From: Fluctibacter corallii
GTDB taxonomy: Bacteria; Pseudomonadota; Gammaproteobacteria; Enterobacterales; Alteromonadaceae
NCBI RefSeq assembly: GCF_025751585.1
Contig: NZ_JAOWKX010000001.1
Location: 186,259-250,258, forward strand
Direction: 5' to 3'
Length of the DNA: 64,000 bases
Numbering within the stretch: position 1 is the first letter of the stretch; every line of letters begins with the position of its first letter. The notes beneath the pieces were generated by a model, which was given only the letters and a program-made list of their open reading frames with translations, was not told the origin of the DNA and made no database searches. Below are positions 19,498-27,640 of the stretch, piece after piece. Position numbers and translations under genes: made by a program.

Positions 19498-20472
19498 TTG
19501 AGCGCTTTAGCAACGTTACCCCATAATTTGTTCTGTGAACTCGATTCAATGAGTGTTATCCATGTACATGGCGAAGAATCAATCAAGTACTTGCAAGGTC
19601 AAGTCACGATAGATATGGCTGCTGTAAACACGAATAACGCTGTAATGGGTTGCCACTGTGACTTTAAAGGGAAAACGTGGAACATCTTCTACGCACTGGC
19701 TGAAAAACCAACGTCAGACTCTGGTGATATTACATCGGTATACTTAGTTAATCATAAAGGCGCAACAGAAAAATCATTAGCTGAGCTCAATAAATACGGC
19801 GTTTTTGCTAAAGTTGACATTCTTGATGTCTCAGCGCAGTGGCAGGTTTTTGGCCTAGCAGGCGAAAGCGTAATAGACGCGCTAAAAGCGATCATTCCAT
19901 TACCTTCAGACGACGACCTTAACGTCGTTCAACATGACGATGTTAAAGTAATCACACTATCTCACCCTATTCCCCGTTACTTGGTATTGGCCCGCGGCGA
20001 TATAGCGGATAGCTTGAAAGAGAGTATGTCATCGTTCAAGGAACACCCAGCCGTTTGGGAAGCTTTAGACATTCTCGCCGGTATTCCAAATATTCAAGCG
20101 ACGACGCAAAATGAGTTTGTTCCTCAAATGATGAACTTACACGCTCTTAATGCGATAAGCTTTGATAAAGGGTGTTACATGGGACAAGAGGTAGTCGCAC
20201 GAACCAAATATTTAGGGAAAAATAAACGTGCTGCCTTTATCCTTAAAAGTGATGACAACACCCAACTGGTTGCTGGTGACACGTTAGAAGTTAAAGTCGA
20301 CGAAAATTGGCGTCGTGGCGGCACTGTGCTTCGTTCAGCAGCCTTAAACCAAACATCATTTGTGCTTGCAGTACTCCCAAATGACACGAAAACCGGTGAT
20401 ATTCTGCGTAGCAAAGACAATCCCGATCAGATTTTGACAGTGCTTCCATTGCCCTACTCTTTGGAAGACTAA
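19498..20472 (+). CDS. ygfZ: YgfZ, folate-binding iron-sulfur/tRNA-modification protein
   Basis: YgfZ is a folate-dependent protein of the GcvT fold, needed for the activity of some iron-sulfur enzymes such as MiaB. The family motif K-G-C-Y-x-G-Q-E is present (FDKGCYMGQEVVARTKYLG, around residue 225). The start is a TTG at 19498 with AAGGA five to seven bases upstream; no better start exists in the frame. It is divergent from sdhE and ends 13 bases before slyD, so the two are probably co-transcribed. Confidence 0.93.
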   Translation: MSALATLPHNLFCELDSMSVIHVHGEESIKYLQGQVTIDMAAVNTNNAVMGCHCDFKGKTWNIFYALAEKPTSDSGDITSVYLVNHKGATEKSLAELNKYGVFAKVDILDVSAQWQVFGLAGESVIDALKAIIPLPSDDDLNVVQHDDVKVITLSHPIPRYLVLARGDIADSLKESMSSFKEHPAVWEALDILAGIPNIQATTQNEFVPQMMNLHALNAISFDKGCYMGQEVVARTKYLGKNKRAAFILKSDDNTQLVAGDTLEVKVDENWRRGGTVLRSAALNQTSFVLAVLPNDTKTGDILRSKDNPDQILTVLPLPYSLED

Positions 20473-20485
20473 ACCAGGAAACACA

Positions 20486-20971
20486 ATGAAAATTACAGAA
20501 AACAGCGTAGTGACACTTCATTTTACGGTATCTACCACAGATGGAACCCAAATTGATTCATCAAGAAATGGCGAACCTATGGTCGTTTTACACGGTAGTC
20601 ACTATTTAATTAAAGGGTTAGAAGATGCGCTAGACGGCCGCGAGAAAGGCGATACCTTTGAGCTCAATGTAGAACCAGAGAATGCGTATGGTGAGCGTCA
20701 TGATGCGCTGGTTCAAATGGTACCTAAAACCATGTTTGAAGGCATGGACGTAGAAGTTGGCATGACCTTTAGAGCAACGACAGATGAAGGAGAACAGTCT
20801 GTTATGATCATCGATCAAACCGACGACGAAATCGTTGTAGATGGCAACCACCCACTCGCAGGTATTCCACTTCACTTTGATGTTGAAATTCTTGACGTTC
20901 GAGATGCGACAGAAGATGAAATTGCCCACGGACACGCTCACGCAGGAGGAAGTTGCGGCCACCAGCACTAG
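20486..20971 (+). CDS. slyD: FKBP-type peptidyl-prolyl isomerase SlyD
   Basis: SlyD is a cytoplasmic prolyl isomerase, chaperone and nickel-binding protein. The FKBP core (LHFTVSTTDGTQIDSS, then ENAYGERHDALVQMVPK) with the insert-in-flap domain is complete, and the C terminus is histidine-rich with one cysteine (HGHAHAGGSCGHQH), consistent with metal binding. Length 161 residues; E. coli SlyD has a longer tail. AGGAAACACA precedes the ATG. A strong bidirectional hairpin follows at 21000-21034. Confidence 0.94.
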   Translation: MKITENSVVTLHFTVSTTDGTQIDSSRNGEPMVVLHGSHYLIKGLEDALDGREKGDTFELNVEPENAYGERHDALVQMVPKTMFEGMDVEVGMTFRATTDEGEQSVMIIDQTDDEIVVDGNHPLAGIPLHFDVEILDVRDATEDEIAHGHAHAGGSCGHQH

Positions 20972-20989
20972 TCGGTATTTATTAAAGCC

Positions 20990-21575
20990 GTAAAATGAAA
21001 CGGCTCGGTAAACTCCACCAGTTTACCGAGCCGTGAGAATTTTGAGCGTCCTTCTCAGCTGTCCATTGCTATTACACCATCCCGGTTAACGTCCGTATAC
21101 GCCCCTTTCCCTCTAATCTCACTCATCCTAAGTGAGTCACTCTTCCATAAGTGCGTTCCGTTTCCATTTTCCTTGTTTACTGTCCATCCAGCCGACAGTA
21201 TTTCTCGTCCTGAGATTGTCCAGTTGCTCATCCGTGCGTTTTCCTTAACACGTTGTTCCTTCCTGAAACATCCTACTTCATCCTGAAGTGTCCTGATTTC
21301 TTCCTGAAATCTCCTTTACCTCTTCCTGAGGTCGTCCTGACTCATCCTAAGCTCTTCCTTGTCCTCTTCCTGAGGTGTTCCTGACTCATCCTAAGCCACG
21401 TCCGTGTTCTCATCCTGAGAATTCCATATACATCATGTCCTTGATGTTCCTAGTCACCTTCCTGGTGCCGCTCCTTTCCATTCTCCATTGTCAGTGCCCT
21501 TCCTGCGACACGATTCCTCATCTATGAGGTTGTCCCAATTCTTCCCTGCGTCTTCCTGACCCGTCGTGTATCCTT
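20990..21575 (-). ncRNA. csrB: CsrB-family regulatory RNA (CsrA-sequestering), long form
   Basis: Read on the minus strand this non-coding stretch contains about 30 AGGA and roughly 50 GGA motifs in under 600 bases. Many stand between short inverted repeats, such as CTCAGGATGAG, TTCAGGATGAA, TTTCAGGAAGAAA and CTCAGGACGAG. This is the hallmark of CsrB/CsrC/RsmZ RNAs, which bind many copies of the translational regulator CsrA through GGA in hairpin loops. The 3' end is a 15-bp-stem terminator. The 5' end near 21575 is inferred from a TATAAC -10 element (21582-21587). At about 580 nt it is longer than E. coli CsrB (about 370 nt). The syd-queF-ppnN block 3 kb away matches the csrB neighbourhood of E. 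coli. No protein-coding frame covers it. Confidence 0.85.
21000..21034 (-). terminator. Strong intrinsic terminator of the CsrB-like RNA (probably bidirectional)
   Basis: A perfect 15-bp stem (21000-21014 with 21020-21034) around a 5-base loop (CCACC on the plus strand, GGTGG on the minus). On the minus strand it is followed by TTTCATTTTA, a reasonable U-tract, and so closes the CsrB-like transcript. Read on the plus strand it lies 28 bases after slyD and is followed by GAGAATTTT, so it may also end the ygfZ-slyD transcript. Confidence 0.85.
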
Positions 21576-21581
21576 GTGACG

Positions 21582-21587
21582 GTTATA
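21582..21587 (-). promoter_or_regulatory. Putative -10 element of the CsrB-like RNA
   Basis: TATAAC on the minus strand, 7 bases before the inferred start. No sigma-70 -35 hexamer stands 16-18 bases upstream, as expected for a promoter that depends on a distant activator such as GacA/UvrY. Confidence 0.45.
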
Positions 21588-21749
21588 AAGATAAAGTATT
21601 TGGTATCATTTGCTAGTAGGTAAAAAATTAATTTTTTGGGTTTACATCACTACAATTTCTCAACATGCTGTAAACATATGAAAACTAAAGGGCTTGATGA
21701 GGATGTAAGCAAGAAGGGAGTGATAAATTACTCGTTTGTCCTACACACT

Positions 21750-21767
21750 TGTAAGATATTTCGTACA
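21750..21767. promoter_or_regulatory. Candidate GacA/UvrY box upstream of the CsrB-like RNA
   Basis: TGTAAG-ATATTT-CGTACA matches the GacA consensus TGTAAG-N6-CTTACA at 11 of 12 fixed positions. It lies about 175-190 bases upstream of the inferred RNA start, in keeping with the distant upstream sites known for csrB/rsm genes. The rest of 21590-21830 is AT-rich and has no convincing gene; a 60-codon open frame at 21636-21818 crosses the box. Confidence 0.65.
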
Positions 21768-21834
21768 AAAGATGAGGCAAATATCTTAACCGCGAGAGAC
21801 GGTGATATTTGTTTATAATAAAAACATCACAAAG

Positions 21835-21876
21835 AAGATCATAAAACGATCGATGTTGCGATCCCTCTATGATCTT
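21835..21876 (-). terminator. Possible terminator of the GNAT acetyltransferase gene
   Basis: A 9-bp inverted repeat (AAGATCATA at 21835-21843, TATGATCTT at 21868-21876) with a further inner pairing (CGATC/GATCG). On the minus strand it lies about 30 bases after the stop codon at 21904 and is followed by a T-rich stretch (GTTTTTATTATAAAC). Confidence 0.4.
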
Positions 21877-21903
21877 TACCTTATGAACAAGTGGTAAGCA
21901 GCA

Positions 21904-22596
21904 CTAACCAATACTATGAATCACAGGTCGAGGCCGAAACATAATCTGCCCCGTAATGTGACCCACCTGTAGGTCCCCGACCATTTGATATTGTCCATGC
22001 TCAAAGAATGACAGGCATTTAGGCAGCGTTACATAGACACCCACGCCTTCACTGTCAGGGATTTCAAGCATCACGCTGTCAATCGCGCTCATAAGCTTGT
22101 GACCTAAGCCATGATGCTGATGATCAGGTCTCACGCCAATAAAGGCGAGCATGTGAAAATGGTTTCCAGGTATTTTTTCTCGTACTTTCTGTTCTTTTTC
22201 AAGCATTTGTTTAGTACTGAAAAAGCCAGCCGTTAGCAGCATTTTTAAGCGCCAATGCCAGTAGCGCCCAGGACCAATATCTGCATTGGGTTCAAGCAAG
22301 CATGCAACCGCAAGTAAGCGATCCTCATCGAAAAGCCCTATCATAGGCTGCTTAGCTGACCAAAACGCATTGAGCTCTTCACGAATTGCCGCACGAAGTC
22401 GAGATTCATAACCTTCTTTCTCAGCCTGAAATATATCAATGAATAAGGGATCGTCATGATAAGCTTGATATAAAATTGATCCTGCTACTTTGAGATCTTC
22501 TGCCGCAAGATAGACTGCTTTCACATCGTTATAAGACGTTTTTTTAAATTTTGGATTTAGAACTACCACATCCGAAGCATATTGATTCGCAGACAT
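21904..22596 (-). CDS. GNAT-family N-acetyltransferase
   Basis: A 230-residue acetyltransferase of the GNAT superfamily. The acetyl-CoA pyrophosphate-binding motif A is seen in FIGVRPDHQHHGLGHKLMSAI (R/Q-x-x-G-x-G, residues about 153-173), and the C-terminal part (GVYVTLPKCLSFFEHGQYQMVG) fits motif B. The substrate cannot be told. It lies alone between the CsrB-like RNA control region and DUF2789; the ATG has AAAAAGGAACATATATG upstream. Confidence 0.82.
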   Translation of the reverse strand: MSANQYASDVVVLNPKFKKTSYNDVKAVYLAAEDLKVAGSILYQAYHDDPLFIDIFQAEKEGYESRLRAAIREELNAFWSAKQPMIGLFDEDRLLAVACLLEPNADIGPGRYWHWRLKMLLTAGFFSTKQMLEKEQKVREKIPGNHFHMLAFIGVRPDHQHHGLGHKLMSAIDSVMLEIPDSEGVGVYVTLPKCLSFFEHGQYQMVGDLQVGHITGQIMFRPRPVIHSIG

Positions 22597-22827
22597 ATAT
22601 GTTCCTTTTTAGCGCACCTTTGCCAATGTAAACTAATTAGCAAAGACTTTTAACAACAATTTAACATTATTATGATTTTACAATTAGAGCGACTTCAATA
22701 CATTGTTACTTCTAGCACAGTAGACAATATCAAATAAGTAAAGGTTTCATTGAAAATAAATTGATCTCAACACAAGCCATACGTCTATCATTAAATAAGT
22801 AGGCTATAAACTTCAGTGAGGTGAGAC

Positions 22828-23061
22828 ATGCTTTCTAATACACATATGTCAATCAACGATCTATTTACGCAATTGGGACTGCCATCTAACGATAAGGCGG
22901 TTGACAATTTTATTGATAAACACAGAGGGCTTCCTCAATCTACGCGCTTAGAAGATGCGCCTTTTTGGTCTGCGTCTCAAGCAGCTTTTATTGAAGGTGC
23001 GTTGAATGAAGATGCTGAGTGGGCCGAAGCGATTGATCAACTTAATATGCGACTGCGCTAA
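22828..23061 (+). CDS. DUF2789 small protein
   Basis: A 77-residue protein that matches the DUF2789 family as I know it: INDLFTQLGLPSNDKAVDNF at the start, then HRGLPQSTRLEDAPFWSASQ and EDAEWAEAIDQLNMRLR. The family is common in marine gammaproteobacteria and its function is unknown. No membrane segment or cysteine. A good ribosome site (GTGAGGTGAG) precedes the ATG at 22828; an in-frame ATG seven codons later (22846) is possible. Confidence 0.88.
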   Translation: MLSNTHMSINDLFTQLGLPSNDKAVDNFIDKHRGLPQSTRLEDAPFWSASQAAFIEGALNEDAEWAEAIDQLNMRLR

Positions 23062-23085
23062 AGGCCAAAAGGATCTATCTAAATG

Positions 23086-23113
23086 AAGGGCCCAGACATG
23101 CTAGCGGGCCCTT
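23086..23113. terminator. Stem-loop between convergent DUF2789 and DUF3192 genes
   Basis: A perfect 8-bp inverted repeat (AAGGGCCC at 23086-23093, GGGCCCTT at 23106-23113) with a 12-base loop, centred between two convergent genes. On the minus strand it is followed by CATTTAG, a weak U-tract; a bidirectional terminator is likely. Confidence 0.6.
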
Positions 23114-23133
23114 AGACATTAGGTGTGAGACGA

Positions 23134-23502
23134 TTACATTTCGAGGTATGCTCGCTCCCCCCATCCCACAAGTGCACCACCTTTGAAGACTAACGGCGTG
23201 CATTCATCTTTGGTTGTCGCACCGTCGCCTTCGGCACGCTGAGTTCGATAGAACAGCACCTGAACACTGCGATCTTGTTTGTTATACATTTCATTGAAGT
23301 CAGGCACACCCATTTTGTTTTTAACAGATTCTACTGACATTCCTAACTCTAGTGATGCGATGTGAGCGCGGTTTTTACGCTCTTTTTTCTGCCATGACGA
23401 ATGACTATACGAATCGTAGTCATCATCTCCGCCAACAGAAACAACGCAGCCAGACAGTAAAAGAGGGGCAGAAACAGCAGCAGCAAGTAGTAATTTTTTC
23501 AC
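23134..23502 (-). CDS. DUF3192 lipoprotein
   Basis: A 122-residue predicted lipoprotein: a signal peptide ends in the lipobox LLLSGC, giving lipid attachment at Cys19. The mature part has DUF3192 features: IASLELGMSVESVKNKMGVPDF, VQVLFYRTQ and TKDECTPLVFKGGALVGWGERAY. The fold probably resembles the BamE/SmpA-like tandem-repeat domain, but that is inference. A second member of the family, with a membrane anchor instead of a lipobox, is encoded at 27254-27631. Confidence 0.85.
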   Translation of the reverse strand: MKKLLLAAAVSAPLLLSGCVVSVGGDDDYDSYSHSSWQKKERKNRAHIASLELGMSVESVKNKMGVPDFNEMYNKQDRSVQVLFYRTQRAEGDGATTKDECTPLVFKGGALVGWGERAYLEM

Positions 23503-23670
23503 AGTGTGTATCCTTAATCATTATTAGTTCATTCGTGATACCTGAACGTATCAATATTAATGCCAAATAATCAACTTATTGTTTTATAAGGACTTTATAT
23601 ATTTCATTTGGATTTTGATTATCGTAAAATGACTGTATTCACCAATATTTAGTTTAAATAACCAAATACG

Positions 23671-23979
23671 ATGTCAAAAAATACAGATTACATATTATCC
23701 CTTTGCCATTCGCTATCAGAAAAAGGCTTAACGCCTACTGTTGGGTTGATTAGAAGCAAGGCCACTCGTGCCCTGACAGTACCAGAAGTGATTAGCACAC
23801 TAAAACGCTGGAAAGAAAATCCAGCATCATATAATCAGATTGCTAGCGACGAGATGGCTCCCACAGAACACGCGAGTAGTGAGGCGACATTGGAAGCCAG
23901 AGTGAATAAGTTAGAAAAAGAAGTTGCTATGCTAAAAGCACTCATTGAGAAATCAAGGACACAACTTATCGACAACTGA
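23671..23979 (+). CDS. KfrA-like DNA-binding protein with coiled coil (hypothetical)
   Basis: A 102-residue protein. The N-terminal half (DYILSLCHSLSEKGLTPTVG, then TVPEVISTLKRWKENP) looks like the short DNA-binding domain seen at the start of KfrA-type proteins. The C-terminal third is a predicted coiled coil (LEARVNKLEKEVAMLKALIEK). It is convergent with syd and recurs beside syd in related bacteria as far as I recall; the function is unknown. Confidence 0.65.
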   Translation: MSKNTDYILSLCHSLSEKGLTPTVGLIRSKATRALTVPEVISTLKRWKENPASYNQIASDEMAPTEHASSEATLEARVNKLEKEVAMLKALIEKSRTQLIDN

Positions 23980-24018
23980 CGCTGTTATTCTTGATACCTA
24001 ATCTGTTCGGCGCAAAGG

Positions 24019-24567
24019 CTAAGTAAAGTCTGGTTCTAACTGCTTAATGAAACTGGCAAGGTCGTCTGCCAACTTTTCTTTTGGCAGCATGCCGACTTGC
24101 TCCAGCATGACTGCACCCGATGCATTGTCAACAGTGATGATAAAGTCTTCTTCATCTGTTACCGCGAAGAACAGTGTTTCAGCTTGTTTGAGGCGACGTT
24201 TCATTAACACATGACCAACTAAGTTTTGCTGCAAACGGATAAAATCATCGTTGTTCCAAGGCATCAGCAATTGCAATGATCCACGAGATGTTTTTGCATT
24301 GAAGTTATCACTCCAGTAAGTCCCAAAATACGCCTTAAACTGTGCGTTCAACGTCATCTCCAACGCGCTTTCAACACCCGAAAAGTCACCGGGCACATCT
24401 CGCTTAACGGGCTGCCATTCTACCCAATCTCCGTCATCACCAACCTGCAAATAGCAAGCAGATTGCCACTGGCTGTCGAATTCTATCCGCAATGCATGAT
24501 CTTCGGTCTTTGCGGTTTGAAAGTAGCGTTGAATAAAATCTGCAAGCGCGTCATCGATTGTCTGCAT
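24019..24567 (-). CDS. syd: SecY-interacting protein Syd
   Basis: Syd is a small acidic, peripherally membrane-bound protein that binds SecY and is proposed to check the quality of the translocon. The 182-residue product has the typical segments FDSQWQSACYLQVGDDGDWVEWQPV and FSGVESALEMTLNAQFKAYFGTYWS, then GSLQLLMPWNNDDFIRLQQNLVGHVLMKRR. AGAGGACTT precedes the ATG. It is divergent from queF, as in E. coli. Confidence 0.93.
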   Translation of the reverse strand: MQTIDDALADFIQRYFQTAKTEDHALRIEFDSQWQSACYLQVGDDGDWVEWQPVKRDVPGDFSGVESALEMTLNAQFKAYFGTYWSDNFNAKTSRGSLQLLMPWNNDDFIRLQQNLVGHVLMKRRLKQAETLFFAVTDEEDFIITVDNASGAVMLEQVGMLPKEKLADDLASFIKQLEPDFT

Positions 24568-24640
24568 AAGTCCTCTAAATACGTTACAATTAGTCGCTTT
24601 GTAGCGATGTCTTTCGGGCGGTTAAAGCGACGTGTTAATG

Positions 24641-24655
24641 TCTAATAACATTAGA
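24641..24655. promoter_or_regulatory. Palindrome in the syd-queF intergenic region
   Basis: TCTAAT-AAC-ATTAGA is a perfect 6-bp inverted repeat between the divergent syd and queF genes, and ATTAGA recurs near 24712. It could be an operator, but no known regulator's site is matched. Confidence 0.3.
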
Positions 24656-24752
24656 TATAGGGTAATACCCGAAAAGTAGCATGTTTTTGCATTTTCGTCG
24701 TGATTATTCGTATTAGACATGCTTAATTATGTTCATTTGAGGCTCAAACACC

Positions 24753-25604
24753 ATGACAGACAAAACACCGCATTCGCCCCATCAACTCGATCATTTAAGC
24801 TTGGGCAAAACGGTTGAATACACAAGTACATATGCGCCCGAGCTATTGCAAGGTGTTCCAAGAACTCTGAGTCGTGACCAAATCGGCGTCACTGCATCAG
24901 CGTTACCCTTTCATGGAGAGGATATTTGGAATGGATACGAATTGTCATGGTTAAACGAAAAAGGCAAGCCACAGGTGGCGATTATGCGATGTTCTGTGCC
25001 TTATGACTCACCGAATCTGATTGAATCAAAATCCTTCAAATTGTATCTGAACAGTTTTAATCAGCAAAAAATAGCCAGCGTCGATGTGCTTAAAGCCACC
25101 CTTGAAGCAGATCTGTCGGCAACCGCAGGTAAGCATGTTAGCGTAGACGTATTCTTGCCCCGCGAGTTCGGGCAACAAGACATGGCGAATTTACATGGTG
25201 AAAATATTGATGATATTGATATTGACGTCACAGATTATGACCTCAACGTAGATTACTTGGCACTTGAACAAAACGCAGAAATAGTCACTGAAACCCTCAC
25301 GAGTGATTTGCTTAAGTCCAATTGCCTTATTACCAATCAACCAGATTGGGCCAGCGTGCAAATCGCTTATACAGGTAAAAAAATAGACAGAGCTGGATTG
25401 CTACACTATTTAATTTCATTTCGCATGCATAATGAGTTTCATGAGCAATGTGTTGAACGAATTTTTGTAGATATAATGGCTAAATGTCAACCTGAGTCTC
25501 TTACCATTTACGCTCGGTACACTCGCCGAGGCGGGCTCGATATTAACCCAATACGTAGCAATGTTGACTATTCACTCACGCATGCTAGACAAGCCAGGCA
25601 ATAA
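24753..25604 (+). CDS. queF: NADPH-dependent 7-cyano-7-deazaguanine reductase QueF
   Basis: QueF reduces preQ0 to preQ1 in queuosine synthesis. At 283 residues this is the long, tandem-domain (YqcD-type) form. The substrate and catalytic motifs are visible: the N-terminal domain has [12 protein letters not shown], and the catalytic cysteine lies in [20 protein letters not shown] near residue 191. The C-terminal [20 protein letters not shown] is also typical. No preQ1 riboswitch is seen upstream. Confidence 0.96.
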   Translation: MTDKTPHSPHQLDHLSLGKTVEYTSTYAPELLQGVPRTLSRDQIGVTASALPFHGEDIWNGYELSWLNEKGKPQVAIMRCSVPYDSPNLIESKSFKLYLNSFNQQKIASVDVLKATLEADLSATAGKHVSVDVFLPREFGQQDMANLHGENIDDIDIDVTDYDLNVDYLALEQNAEIVTETLTSDLLKSNCLITNQPDWASVQIAYTGKKIDRAGLLHYLISFRMHNEFHEQCVERIFVDIMAKCQPESLTIYARYTRRGGLDINPIRSNVDYSLTHARQARQ

Positions 25605-25614
25605 GAAAACATCG

Positions 25615-25636
25615 CGCTTTAGTGAAAAAGCGTTTT
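25615..25636 (+). terminator. Weak terminator after queF
   Basis: CGCTTT (25615-25620) pairs with AAAGCG (25627-25632) around a 6-base loop and is followed by TTTT. The stem is short, so some readthrough into ppnN is likely. Confidence 0.4.
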
Positions 25637-25768
25637 GCTAAAAACACTTAGAGCGTATTGGATGTTAAGAAAACATTTCATTCAAAACGCTCTGTTCCTA
25701 CTTGCCGAATTTGCATAGGGGTTGCATTATTAGTAATAACGCAACGGCTCAAAGGATACAGGACAGGT

Positions 25769-27127
25769 ATGAAATCGATTCAACTCAATCCCGTTGGCGC
25801 AATGAGCCAGCTTTCACAATCTGAAGTCGATCACCTCAGACAGTCAACAAATAGTCAGCTTTACGCTTTATTCAGAAACTGCTGCTTAGCGGTGTTAAAC
25901 AGCGGTGTTGAGCAAGACAACTACGAAGCTATGTTTGCGCCTTATGAAAACTTTAACGTCAATTTAGTCAGGCGCGAGCGCGGCGTAAAAATAGAGCTTA
26001 TTAATCCTCCTCCCGTAGCGTTTGTCGACGGCAAATTGATTCGAGGAGTGCACGAACACTTGTTTGCCGTGCTAAGAGATATTCTGCATATGGGTGCGAA
26101 GTATCATTTACCCGATGCTGACACCCTTGAAACTCGCGTAGTCACCGATATGGTGTTCGATATGTTGCGCCATGCCAACACGATTCATGTAGGCGGAGAT
26201 CCGAATATTGCCGTGTGTTGGGGCGGCCACTCAATAGGCGAAAGTGAGTATCGCTACACCAAAGAAGTCGGCTATCAGATGGGTCTACGCGAAGTAAATA
26301 TTTGTACAGGATGTGGTCCAGGAGCGATGAAAGGCCCAATGAAGGGGGCCACTATTGGACACGCGAAGCAACGTTACAAACGAGGACGGTATTTAGGTAT
26401 CTCAGAGCCAAGCATTATCGCCGCTGAGCCTCCCAACGCAATTGTGAATGAATTGGTAATCATGCCTGATATTGAAAAACGGCTTGAAGCATTCGTCAGA
26501 ATTGCGCACACCATTGTCATTTTTCCGGGCGGCGTCGGCACTGCCGAAGAGCTATTGTATATTCTTGGCATTATGCTTCATGATCAAAACTCAGGACACG
26601 TGCTTCCGATAATCCTGACCGGCCCGAAACACTGTGAAGCCTATTTCCAAGCACTTGATAAATTTATTGGCGCAACACTAGGCCCAGAAGCACAACAGCT
26701 ATACGAGATTATCGTCGATGATCCTAAACAGGTGGCTTTGAAAGTAAAACAAAATCAGCAGCTGGTAAACGATTATCGTCGATCAACCGGTGATTCCTAT
26801 CACTTTAATTGGTCGTTAAAAATTGATACACAATTTCAAGTGCCCTTTATTCCTACTCATGAGAATATGGCTGCACTAGACCTGCACATGGAGCAGGAAA
26901 AGTCAGAACTTGCATCCAATTTACGGAAAGCATTTTCGGGTATTGTTGCAGGCAACGTAAAAGCCGATGGCATTAAGCAAATCAGGGAGAAAGGGCCATT
27001 TGAAATTAATGGTGACTCAACATTGATGGCTATGATGGATGATTTATTACGTTCATTTGTCACTCAGCAGCGTATGAAGCTTCCTGGAAGCGAATACAAA
27101 CCGTGTTATCGCGTTGTCACTGAGTAA
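25769..27127 (+). CDS. ppnN: Nucleotide 5'-monophosphate nucleosidase PpnN
   Basis: PpnN (YgdH) hydrolyses purine and pyrimidine 5'-monophosphates to base and ribose 5-phosphate and is controlled by (p)ppGpp in E. coli. The LOG-type catalytic motif PGGVGTAEELLYILG is present, with CWGGHSIGESEYRYTKEVG and GCGPGAMKGPMKGA upstream. I take ATG 25769, preceded by AGGACAGGT, rather than the ORF start 37 codons earlier. The result, 452 residues, equals the E. coli length within two residues. It follows queF, as in E. coli. Confidence 0.94.
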   Translation: MKSIQLNPVGAMSQLSQSEVDHLRQSTNSQLYALFRNCCLAVLNSGVEQDNYEAMFAPYENFNVNLVRRERGVKIELINPPPVAFVDGKLIRGVHEHLFAVLRDILHMGAKYHLPDADTLETRVVTDMVFDMLRHANTIHVGGDPNIAVCWGGHSIGESEYRYTKEVGYQMGLREVNICTGCGPGAMKGPMKGATIGHAKQRYKRGRYLGISEPSIIAAEPPNAIVNELVIMPDIEKRLEAFVRIAHTIVIFPGGVGTAEELLYILGIMLHDQNSGHVLPIILTGPKHCEAYFQALDKFIGATLGPEAQQLYEIIVDDPKQVALKVKQNQQLVNDYRRSTGDSYHFNWSLKIDTQFQVPFIPTHENMAALDLHMEQEKSELASNLRKAFSGIVAGNVKADGIKQIREKGPFEINGDSTLMAMMDDLLRSFVTQQRMKLPGSEYKPCYRVVTE

Positions 27128-27253
27128 ATTCTAACGATATTACGCCAAGCATGTTGACCTTAAATCGGTAAAGTTGCAGAATTTCGCGCTGGGCGTTATG
27201 ACTAACCGTTGCCATGCGCGTAAAATAATAAGAATGAAACGTGTGAAAGAACT

Positions 27254-27631
27254 ATGATGAAAGGAAAAGTTGCGAGGCGTATAGCATTTGGTGTGATACT
27301 TTACGGTCTGTTTGCTGCCGCTGTTGTCTCATTTTATCCGGATAAGCCGGAAGACATGGACTGGAAGGACAGAGAGCAATTTAACAAAGTACAGATTGCC
27401 AAACTTGAGCTTGGTGCCAGCCGAAAAGAAATTCTCGCATTGTTAGGCTCACCTGATATTAGCGAAGCTAAGAAAGTCGGCAGCGACCAGCTCCAAGTTA
27501 TGTTTTACAGAACGCAGCACAAAAAATCTGATGGCATTACCACTCGCAATGAATGCACGCCACTGCTTTTCGAAAATGATACGCTTGTTGCTTGGGGTAA
27601 TGGTGCTTATGAAAATTACACTGATGGTTAA
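27254..27631 (+). CDS. DUF3192 protein, membrane-anchored paralogue
   Basis: A 125-residue protein with one N-terminal hydrophobic segment (IAFGVILYGLFAAAVVSFY) and no lipobox cysteine. Its periplasmic domain resembles the DUF3192 lipoprotein at 23134-23502: IAKLELGASRKEILALLGSPDI, LQVMFYRTQ, TRNECTPLLFENDTLVAWGNGAY. The function is not known. It ends 9 bases before the TTG start of the next gene, suggesting an operon. Confidence 0.83.
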   Translation: MMKGKVARRIAFGVILYGLFAAAVVSFYPDKPEDMDWKDREQFNKVQIAKLELGASRKEILALLGSPDISEAKKVGSDQLQVMFYRTQHKKSDGITTRNECTPLLFENDTLVAWGNGAYENYTDG

Positions 27632-27640
27632 GCAATCACC

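Noticed and set aside
20990..21580. The repeated TCCTGA blocks as a tandem-repeat or CRISPR-like array
   Set aside because: The repeats are short, irregularly spaced and imperfect, with no constant spacer length. The minus-strand AGGA hairpins and terminator explain them better.
21636..21818. A 60-codon open frame upstream of the CsrB-like RNA
   Set aside because: No ribosome site, no recognisable sequence, and it crosses the GacA-type palindrome; the region is better read as the control region of the RNA.
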